A stretch of 45,471 bases of DNA, from positions 1 through 45,471 of IMG/VR virus record IMGVR_UViG_3300025656_000004. One strand, given 5' to 3'. The notes beneath the pieces were generated by a model. The model did not search any database. It was not told the origin of the DNA and saw only the letters and a list, made by a program, of their open reading frames with translations. This DNA comes from a virus. This document shows, piece by piece, positions 39,926 to 45,471 of this stretch. A program made the position numbers and the translations under genes. The first letter of the stretch is position 1, and every line of letters begins with the position of its first letter.

Positions 39926-41611
39926 ATGAGATATTTATTATTAACTTTAGGACACAATTCGTCAGCTGTATTAGTTGGCGAAGAAGGTCAAGTACTCTGT
40001 GGTTACGAAGAAGAGCGCTTAACAAAAGTAAAAGCTGATTCATCTTTTCCATATAATTCAATCCAAGAAATTCAAAAATATTTTGATATACCTAATGATG
40101 TAACCATTTACATCAGTCATTGGTTTATTAATGGGTCACTCCCAACAACGCCAAATAAGTGGTATGATCAAAAGTATTTATACAAAAACTTTAAGGATTG
40201 TCAAGTTATTTCACTTAGCGCTGACTTTACACACCATGATGCTCACGCTTATTCAGCTTTAGCGTTTTGTGGAAAAAAGGTCAGCAAATCTAAGACGCTA
40301 GTGGTTGTAGCAGACGGCTTCGGTAATTATGGCGAAACTATGTCAATTTATTGGCGAGATGATAACCCTACTACACCTGACATTAAGCTACACCATAGGT
40401 CATTTGGGTTTTCGTCTTCTTTAGGTTTGCTGTTTCAGTACGCCACGTCTTTTCTAGGTTTAAAAGAAAATCAAGATGAGTATAAACTACTTGGTTATGA
40501 AGCGCATATAACAGATATAGTAACTATAGAGCAAATAAATACGTTAAACGATACAGCTGTTAGATGGACTAAGAAGCAATTTAAGGACATCGGTAATTAT
40601 GATGTTAAAGATAGGTACGATCCATTGTGCTCAATTGACGCTTTACCGGCTTTAAAACTTAACTATAGAGAGCACTTTAAAACGGTTTTAGACAGTGTTA
40701 ATGCAAAAGGTATTGCATTTGATAGTTGGGATAGTAGAGTTATTATTGCTTACTATGTACAAAAGCGTATCGAATTAGCTATGAGAGCTATTCTAACCGC
40801 TTATGCGCCGTTCAATGTAATAGCAGTTGGCGGATTATTTATGAATGTAAAACTAAATAATTCAATAGCAAAGTTACTACCTCCAAAAGGTAAGTTATCA
40901 ATTATGCCGTTATCTGGTGATCAAGGCGCAGCTATTGGTATATACCACTCCATCCATAAGAACTTTAAGTTCGATAATTTATATTATGGTAAACGTGATC
41001 TATCTAAGATAGTGTCAGAACCATTTTATAAAGCGGACAATAATTTGATTATCACCAATAGTGAATTACATGCTAGATCGCTAGTATTAGATAAACTTAA
41101 GAAAAATGAAATTGTGAATGTAGTAAGAGGTGCTATGGAGTTTGGCTCAAGAGCTTTATGTCACACAACGACACTAGCTTTACCAACACTTGAAAATATT
41201 CAATACATTAATAAGTTAAATGGCCGGTCGACTATCATGCCAATGGCCCCAGTTATTAGAGATAAAGACGTTGAGTACTTCTTTAAAGGTGGTAATAAGA
41301 TTGTTGAGTCGCTTAAATATATGATCACGACGTTAGACTTTAACAAAGTAACGGATGATATTATTGGCGCAGCTCATAAGATGCCTTTAGAAGATGTGCA
41401 TACTGGCCGACCTCAAACCATCTCGCGAGATGATGAGTTTATGTGGTACATCTTAACAAACCTTAATCCTAGAATGTTGATTAATACGTCGTTCAATATA
41501 CATGGAAAACCGATTGTGTTTGATGGGAAAGACGTATTAATTCATCACAACGGTCAAATGGAAGCAGCGACAGATCGTAAACCATACACAATAGTTATCG
41601 TAGGAGAATAA
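39926..41611 (+). CDS. Carbamoyltransferase (NodU/TobZ family)
   Basis: A protein of 561 residues, usual family length. The N-terminal ASKHA-type domain has LTLGHNSSAVLV (7-18), EEERLTKVK (28-36) and the metal-site motif THHDAHA (102-108). VVVADGFGNYGETMS, VIAVGGLFMNVKLNNSI and MPLSGDQGAAIGIY follow. The C-terminal domain has VRGAMEFGSRALCH (the GPRALG region) and LINTSFNIHGKPIVFDG. The family transfers carbamoyl from carbamoyl phosphate to a hydroxyl with ATP. Beside a dCMP hydroxymethylase the likely substrate is 5-hydroxymethylcytosine in DNA (inference). First of five modification-linked genes. Confidence 0.92.
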   Translation: MRYLLLTLGHNSSAVLVGEEGQVLCGYEEERLTKVKADSSFPYNSIQEIQKYFDIPNDVTIYISHWFINGSLPTTPNKWYDQKYLYKNFKDCQVISLSADFTHHDAHAYSALAFCGKKVSKSKTLVVVADGFGNYGETMSIYWRDDNPTTPDIKLHHRSFGFSSSLGLLFQYATSFLGLKENQDEYKLLGYEAHITDIVTIEQINTLNDTAVRWTKKQFKDIGNYDVKDRYDPLCSIDALPALKLNYREHFKTVLDSVNAKGIAFDSWDSRVIIAYYVQKRIELAMRAILTAYAPFNVIAVGGLFMNVKLNNSIAKLLPPKGKLSIMPLSGDQGAAIGIYHSIHKNFKFDNLYYGKRDLSKIVSEPFYKADNNLIITNSELHARSLVLDKLKKNEIVNVVRGAMEFGSRALCHTTTLALPTLENIQYINKLNGRSTIMPMAPVIRDKDVEYFFKGGNKIVESLKYMITTLDFNKVTDDIIGAAHKMPLEDVHTGRPQTISRDDEFMWYILTNLNPRMLINTSFNIHGKPIVFDGKDVLIHHNGQMEAATDRKPYTIVIVGE

Positions 41612-41914
41612 ATGGACACACTAGTAGAAAAAATCGTTAAATGGGGGAGTGATAGAAAGATCACTACAAATGGGAAACCGATTACACAGGCAATTAAAAC
41701 TCTTGAGGAGACTCACGAATTATTAGAGGCAGTTAACACCAATAATAAAGCTGAGATTCAAGACGCAATTGGTGATATCGTAGTTACGTTGATTATGCAG
41801 ACAGAGTTACAAGGTATGTCATTTAAACAATGTATCAGATCAGCTTATGAAGAGATCAAAGATCGTAAAGGCTACCTAAATGAAGTCGGTGATTTTATTA
41901 AGGAGGTCAAATAA
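41612..41914 (+). CDS. MazG-like nucleotide pyrophosphohydrolase
   Basis: A protein of 100 residues. The metal-binding motif E32-E33-x-x-E36 (LEETHELLEA) and E48-x-x-D51-x-x-x-D55 (EIQDAIGDIV) mark the MazG-type all-alpha NTP pyrophosphatases. In a phage with modified cytosine, dCTP (kept out of DNA) is a logical substrate; MazG proteins may otherwise act on ppGpp or aberrant NTPs. It starts directly after the carbamoyltransferase stop with RBS TAGGAGAATAA. Confidence 0.85.
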   Translation: MDTLVEKIVKWGSDRKITTNGKPITQAIKTLEETHELLEAVNTNNKAEIQDAIGDIVVTLIMQTELQGMSFKQCIRSAYEEIKDRKGYLNEVGDFIKEVK

Positions 41915-42489
41915 TGGCTATTATCTTAGAGGGTTTTGATAATTCAGGTAAGTCAACTTTAGCTAATTACCTATCTGAAAAACTTAAGATGCCTATTTAT
42001 CATCCAGGCGGGCCGCCTAAAGACGATGAAGCAGCTTTTAAATGTTTGCTTGAACAACAACAGTTGGCGAGTAAGCCAGTTATTATTGACCGAGTAACAT
42101 CAATCAGTCGTCAATGTTACGAACCAGATACGCTTAATAGTCACGAACTGTGTGTAGCGCTAGATAAACTTTTAAGTAGTAAGAGAGTTATTCTCGTTTA
42201 TTGTAGACCACCAAATAGCGTACTACACGACTGGAAAGGTCATGAAACAAAGGACTATGACTCAACAGATCACATTGAGTTTATCATGGACCAAGCAGAC
42301 AGCATTATTAATAACTACGATAAACTAATGACTCAATTTGCACATATTTCATACGATTGGACTCAAGACGCTGATAGCTTAGATTGGCTTAGCGACAGGT
42401 TACTGCTAACTCAGCATATAACAGGTTATAACAAAATTCTGTTAGATGAGTTAGCGCTCACGTTCAACAAAACTAAAGCTAGCGCTTAG
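41914..42489 (+). CDS. P-loop (deoxy)nucleoside monophosphate kinase
   Basis: A protein of 191 residues. P-loop GFDNSGKST (7-15) preceded by MAIILE, as in thymidylate kinases, and D59-R60 (VIIDRVTSISRQ) in the place of the DR(Y/F) motif. VILVYCRPP follows and TSISR suggests a nucleotide-binding loop. In this cassette it probably phosphorylates 5-hydroxymethyl-dCMP to the diphosphate; kinase action on hydroxymethyl groups in DNA is an alternative. One-base overlap with MazG (TAATG). Confidence 0.82.
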   Translation: MAIILEGFDNSGKSTLANYLSEKLKMPIYHPGGPPKDDEAAFKCLLEQQQLASKPVIIDRVTSISRQCYEPDTLNSHELCVALDKLLSSKRVILVYCRPPNSVLHDWKGHETKDYDSTDHIEFIMDQADSIINNYDKLMTQFAHISYDWTQDADSLDWLSDRLLLTQHITGYNKILLDELALTFNKTKASA

Positions 42490-42510
42490 TTACTAACTAA
42501 AGGAGACAGA

Positions 42511-43320
42511 ATGCGCACCACAAACGCAATATACTACAACCATTTAAGAAATATTATGAATGATGGTTTAGACTCAGCTTCACCAAGAGGTTTAGCTATT
42601 AAAGAGAAGTTAGCACATCAATATAGATTTGACATGACCACACCTGCTATCACTATACCAGAGAGAAAGATTGGTTACAAGTTTATGGCAGCAGAAGCAG
42701 CTTGGATCTTATCTGGTAACAACAGAGTAGATCAAATTGAGAAGTACTCAAAGTACATATGGGAGTTTAGCGATAATGGTATATTCTACTTTGGCTCATA
42801 TGGCCCAAAGATTATTGATCAATTGTCATATATCTTAGACAGCTTAAAGAAAGACAGAGATTCTAGACAAGCTGTAATCAACATATGGCGAGAGAATCCG
42901 TATCCAACTAAAGACATGCCTTGTAGCACAACGTGTCAATTCTTAATTAGAGATAACAAGTTAAATATTATCTGGAATATGCGTTCGTCTGACGGAGTAC
43001 TTGGTGTTGTATATGACCAATTCAATATAGCTATGCTAGCAGGTTATGTTTTATTATTACTCAATGAAGTTAGCGATGACTTTAAAGACGTAACATTAGG
43101 CGAAGGGATTATTAACATGGGTTCTGCACATATTTATGAGACGAACTTTGGTAAAGTAGCTGAAATATTAAATTCAGAGAGTGCGCCAAAGTTTACTTAT
43201 GAACCATTTGACCCACTTAATCAGTTTAAATCTTACAAAGATTTAATAGATCACCTTTGGGCAATAGCTGAAGGTAAAAATTCAGGCCTATCTGATTTCT
43301 TTATAGAGGCTATAAGATGA
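42511..43320 (+). CDS. dCMP hydroxymethylase (thymidylate synthase fold)
   Basis: A protein of 269 residues with the thymidylate synthase plan: R26 (SPRGLAIKE), DSRQAVI with R119, catalytic C138 (MPCSTTCQF), R158-S-S-D161, H207-x-Y209. The residue 31 positions after the catalytic Cys is Asp169 (GVVYDQFNIA), whereas dUMP-using synthases have Asn there (C146 and N177 in E. coli). The Asn-to-Asp change is the known mark of dCMP hydroxymethylases such as T4 gp42. The enzyme should add a hydroxymethyl group to dCMP using methylene-tetrahydrofolate. Confidence 0.82.
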   Translation: MRTTNAIYYNHLRNIMNDGLDSASPRGLAIKEKLAHQYRFDMTTPAITIPERKIGYKFMAAEAAWILSGNNRVDQIEKYSKYIWEFSDNGIFYFGSYGPKIIDQLSYILDSLKKDRDSRQAVINIWRENPYPTKDMPCSTTCQFLIRDNKLNIIWNMRSSDGVLGVVYDQFNIAMLAGYVLLLLNEVSDDFKDVTLGEGIINMGSAHIYETNFGKVAEILNSESAPKFTYEPFDPLNQFKSYKDLIDHLWAIAEGKNSGLSDFFIEAIR

Positions 43321-43850
43321 TGGGTCGAGTATCAGGTGTCCCTTATCAAGTTGAATTACCAGGTATTTTTACCGGCTCAACACTCAGGCCGGCCACAGAT
43401 CAGATGTTTATGTCAATTGCGTTAGTGGCTTCTACACGAGCCACCTGCGTTCGCCGTAGAGTTGGTTGCGTGCTAGTTAACAATAAAAACCATATTTTAA
43501 GTCTTGGATATAACGGCCAACCGTCTGGTTTTGAACATTGTATAGATAACCCGTGTGGCGGGTCATGTAACGCATCAGGAGAAGGTTTAGATGAGTGTGA
43601 AGCAATTCACGCTGAGGCTAATGCTATAACAAGATTAAAAGAACCAGATAACGTACATACTTGCTATGTGACTACTGCGCCGTGTGTGTCTTGCCTTAAA
43701 TTATTGTTAGCTACGTCTTGTCAGCGAATTGTATACTTACACGATTATCCTCAAGGAGGTAATTTTGATTTATGGGCAAAAGCAGGTAGACTATGGGAAC
43801 ACTATGACCCATTAGATTATAAATTTAACATGGTAGAGGTTATGAAATGA
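43317..43850 (+). CDS. dCMP deaminase
   Basis: A protein of 177 residues with zinc-binding H98-A-E100 (IHAEANAI) and P-C123-x-x-C126 (APCVSCLKLL), plus RVGCVLVNNKNHILSLGYNG and NPCGGSC typical of dCMP deaminases. The first 27 residues (VSGVPYQVELPGIFTG) are an extra N-terminal segment. It turns dCMP into dUMP, feeding thymidylate and lowering dCMP that escapes hydroxymethylation. ATGA overlap with the hydroxymethylase gene. Confidence 0.9.
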   Translation: MMGRVSGVPYQVELPGIFTGSTLRPATDQMFMSIALVASTRATCVRRRVGCVLVNNKNHILSLGYNGQPSGFEHCIDNPCGGSCNASGEGLDECEAIHAEANAITRLKEPDNVHTCYVTTAPCVSCLKLLLATSCQRIVYLHDYPQGGNFDLWAKAGRLWEHYDPLDYKFNMVEVMK

Positions 43851-43972
43851 GTAAATTTTTTATAGAAGTGGCGACGATAGTTATTATTTTCGCCTTAATT
43901 TTTTCAGCTGTTTTTGCATCTATTGCACTCGCTGTTAACACTTACGAACTATTTATAAAGGCAATATTATGA
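43847..43972 (+). CDS. 41-residue membrane protein
   Basis: ATG overlaps the deaminase stop (ATGA), RBS AGAGGTTATGAA. Starts MSKFFIEVATIVIIFALIFS, one long membrane helix to about residue 30, then a short polar end (NTYELFIKAIL). Its stop overlaps the next start (ATGA). Unknown role. Confidence 0.65.
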   Translation: MSKFFIEVATIVIIFALIFSAVFASIALAVNTYELFIKAIL

Positions 43973-44184
43973 GAAAAGAAACGACACACTGTTTTATATC
44001 CGCAGTACAGATTACAGCATTAAAAGACATTATCGAAGGCATTCGTTTAGATGAAGACGAATTTCACGCATTAACTTTGAATAGTTTACTAGATAAGGAT
44101 TTAGTTAGAGTTAACAGCAATCAAGTTAAGATGACCAGTTTTGGTAACCAATTTATTAAAAACTTTAAGTTAATAGGAGAGTAA
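43969..44184 (+). CDS. Small HTH-like protein
   Basis: A protein of 71 residues. HALTLNSLLDKDLVRVNSNQ plus a short strand pair looks like the end of a winged-helix domain (recognition helix and wing). Possibly a small regulator. Coupled to its neighbours. Confidence 0.55.
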   Translation: MRKETTHCFISAVQITALKDIIEGIRLDEDEFHALTLNSLLDKDLVRVNSNQVKMTSFGNQFIKNFKLIGE

Positions 44185-44185
44185 G

Positions 44186-44479
44186 ATGGTAGAAAACACA
44201 TTATTTTTTATGGCTGGGTTAACTGTAGGTGCAACTAGTGTGTATCTACACAAGTGTAAATGCGATAAAGCTAGGTTAAGAAGTAGAATGGCTAATGATA
44301 AAACCCAAACAGCTGTAATTTTAGATCATTTAGAGCGCGGTAAAACCATCACAGTAGATGAAGCTAAATCGTTATATAACATTAGCAACTTAGGATCAGT
44401 TTTACATGCTCTGAGAAGAGCTGGAGCTACAATAGAGACTACTATAGTCAATAAGAAAGGTATCTACAAGCTTAAATGA
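44186..44479 (+). CDS. Membrane-anchored winged-helix-like protein
   Basis: A protein of 97 residues from ATG 44186 (RBS GGAGAGTAAG). Residues 4-21 (NTLFFMAGLTVGATSVYL) form a membrane helix, then a Cys/Lys/Arg-rich link. Residues 38-97 form a helix-turn-helix-type domain (TAVILDHLERGKTITVDEAK, SVLHALRRAGATIETTIV) known from phage accessory proteins. An internal ATG at residue 35 could give the soluble domain alone, but it lacks a good RBS. Unusual arrangement. Confidence 0.6.
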   Translation: MVENTLFFMAGLTVGATSVYLHKCKCDKARLRSRMANDKTQTAVILDHLERGKTITVDEAKSLYNISNLGSVLHALRRAGATIETTIVNKKGIYKLK

Positions 44480-44805
44480 ATACATACTTCAAAGACAATC
44501 GTGAGTGGGTGTCGTATAAACATCGTCGACCTGAAAGAGTTTATACGTTAGATGATGGTACTAAACTTACAGCTAGAATGTTAGTGGACGCTTTAAATTT
44601 AAAGCGACCCGCTGCTACATACCGGTTAAACAATTACACTAACCCTGAAGTGATATTCTCTAAAAAAGGTTCTAAATGTAAAAACGTAGAACCTAAAAAG
44701 ATAAGTATAAACCAATCAACGCGTGGTTCAGTTAAAGTTAGCGCAGCTGCGTCAAAAAGAAACTTTTTTGACCCAATGAGTAGGTTATTTCTAAAGATGG
44801 CATAG
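44476..44805 (+). CDS. Basic DNA-binding-like protein, unknown
   Basis: A protein of 109 residues, strongly basic. An HTH-like segment lies at about 30-52 (KLTARMLVDALNLKRPAATY), in the style of phage regulators that read TLDDG-x-x-T. The tail is Ser/Lys-rich and ends in a hydrophobic MSRLFLKMA. Probable nucleic-acid-binding protein; overlaps the upstream gene by four bases. Confidence 0.55.
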   Translation: MNTYFKDNREWVSYKHRRPERVYTLDDGTKLTARMLVDALNLKRPAATYRLNNYTNPEVIFSKKGSKCKNVEPKKISINQSTRGSVKVSAAASKRNFFDPMSRLFLKMA

Positions 44806-44815
44806 GAGAATGAAG

Positions 44816-45028
44816 ATGAGTGAAGCACTTGAAACATATATGCACTATCACATCTCACAGGTCAGAGACTTAGATGTAGACACTGCTAAGTTGTGGGCTG
44901 AAGGACAAGACCAGTGGTGTATGAAGCATCACGGTATGTCTAGTGTAGATTACTACAATAAGTTAGACGCTAAGCGTAACGATAAGATGATTAATGAGTG
45001 GCGTAAACAGGAGAATGAAGATGAGTAA
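44816..45028 (+). CDS. Small acidic protein, unknown
   Basis: A protein of 70 residues. ATG 44816 is chosen over 44810 because AGGAG lies seven bases before it. The product MSEALETYMHYHISQVRDLD is helical and His/Trp-rich. Its 3' end includes the RBS of the next gene. No family. Confidence 0.6.
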   Translation: MSEALETYMHYHISQVRDLDVDTAKLWAEGQDQWCMKHHGMSSVDYYNKLDAKRNDKMINEWRKQENEDE

Positions 45029-45170
45029 ATCAGAGATTATGAGAGTGTTACTTTGTTTGTCACGCATTGAAGGTAAGGTTGCTATGGACTTAGATGACTA
45101 CCTGAGTGATGAGCTAACTGAGGTTGTTGATATGTTGGCTAAGAAGATACTAAGGGAGAATAAGCCGTAA
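45021..45170 (+). CDS. 49-residue helical protein
   Basis: ATG lies inside the end of the preceding gene with RBS AGGAGAATGAAG. The product MSKSEIMRVLLCLSRIEGKV is a two-helix protein with an acidic middle (DLDDYLSDELTE). Last gene of the plus-strand operon, facing the minus-strand small genes. Unknown role. Confidence 0.65.
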   Translation: MSKSEIMRVLLCLSRIEGKVAMDLDDYLSDELTEVVDMLAKKILRENKP

Positions 45171-45195
45171 TTAAACCGAGTCGAAATCGACCCCT

Positions 45196-45366
45196 TTACT
45201 TAGTCAAGGAACAATTACAGTCGCAAGGCTTATCTTGTCCTTGCATCATTGTACTACCCATCATCATTGCCTTACTTGGCATCTGCATCATTTGTCCAAA
45301 AAAGGCTAAAGATGATACGGTTATCGTAATACCTATTAAAAACGCTGTTATTGAACATTTATTCAT
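45196..45366 (-). CDS. Met- and Cys-rich small exported/membrane protein
   Basis: A protein of 56 residues, RBS GAGGAAGATATT. Residues 5-24 (SITAFLIGITITVSSLAFFG) form a signal-anchor helix. The exported part is Met-rich (MMQMP, MMMGSTMMQ) and ends PCDCNC, with three Cys in five positions. Met-rich plus CxCxC stretches can bind soft metals such as copper, but a lysis or membrane role is as likely given its place at the end of the late operon. Convergent with the plus operon 26 bases away. Confidence 0.6.
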   Translation of the reverse strand: MNKCSITAFLIGITITVSSLAFFGQMMQMPSKAMMMGSTMMQGQDKPCDCNCSLTK

Positions 45367-45384
45367 AATATCTTCCTCGGGTCT

Positions 45385-45453
45385 TTAACCATAGTTTAAG
45401 GTTAAGACTAGCATTAAAACTATGAATAAACTAATCTGTAGTTCTATCTTCAT
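45385..45453 (-). CDS. 22-residue membrane microprotein
   Basis: ATG 45453, AGGATGAAGAA upstream. Peptide begins MKIELQISLFIVLMLVLTL, a nearly pure membrane helix. It lies 19 bases before the Met-rich protein gene and, on a circular map, directly after the membrane ORF at the left edge. Very short; may be leader or microprotein. Confidence 0.4.
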   Translation of the reverse strand: MKIELQISLFIVLMLVLTLNYG

Positions 45454-45471
45454 TTCTTCATCCTATGTTGA

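Noticed and set aside
42511-43320. Plain thymidylate synthase
   Set aside because: The base-selecting Asn is Asp at the exactly matching spacing, so dCMP is the more likely substrate.
1-45471. Temperate life style (integrase, repressor, attachment site)
   Set aside because: No recombinase motif, no CI-like repressor with a divergent partner, and no attachment-site-like repeat beside a tRNA were found.

Overview
The window looks like the complete genome of a strictly lytic, tailed double-stranded DNA phage of siphovirus type that infects a Gram-negative host. Evidence: DUF4055-type portal, Terminase_6-like large terminase, lambda-style G/GT tail chaperone with a -1 frameshift, long tape measure and gpJ-like tail tip. 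No integrase, repressor or excisionase is visible. The DNA is AT-rich and most starts have AGGAG-type ribosome binding sites. Host genus cannot be read from sequence; the gene set feels marine, but that is only an impression.

Layout. (1) Positions 1-23.7 kb, minus strand: late operon read right to left as TerS-like protein, TerL, portal, scaffold, major capsid, head-tail connectors, tail tube, chaperones G/GT, tape measure, distal tail proteins, gpJ-like hub, then fibre/receptor proteins with an HNH-type gene among them. The capsid gene has its own promoter inside a perfect inverted repeat and a terminator after it. (2) 23.7-26.4 kb: repeat-rich, mostly non-coding region with two small regulatory-looking gene units and at least six families of direct repeats; best candidate for replication origin and packaging signals. 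(3) 26.4-31.1 kb, minus strand: about 16 small accessory genes, many coupled by ATGA/TAATG overlaps, including microproteins of 27-48 residues. (4) 31.1-45.2 kb, plus strand: primase-helicase, family A DNA polymerase, RecB-like and VRR-NUC nucleases, SNF2-like helicase, ssDNA-binding-type protein, then a DNA-modification/nucleotide cassette and small genes. (5) 45.2 kb to the end and 1-72: tiny membrane-protein genes on the minus strand; the frame at the left edge continues sensibly into the right edge, suggesting a circular (or circularly permuted) molecule opened here.

Main biological story. Genes at 39.9-43.9 kb encode a NodU/TobZ-type carbamoyltransferase, a MazG-like pyrophosphohydrolase, a P-loop nucleotide kinase, a thymidylate-synthase-fold enzyme with the Asn-to-Asp change that marks dCMP hydroxymethylases, and a dCMP deaminase. 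Together they predict replacement of dC by 5-hydroxymethyl-dC and its carbamoylation in DNA (5-carbamoyloxymethylcytosine), a hypermodification that would protect against restriction. Other points of interest are a Leu at the polymerase 762 position, an anti-Shine-Dalgarno leader before the primase, a family of phage promoters, and the absence of any recognisable endolysin.
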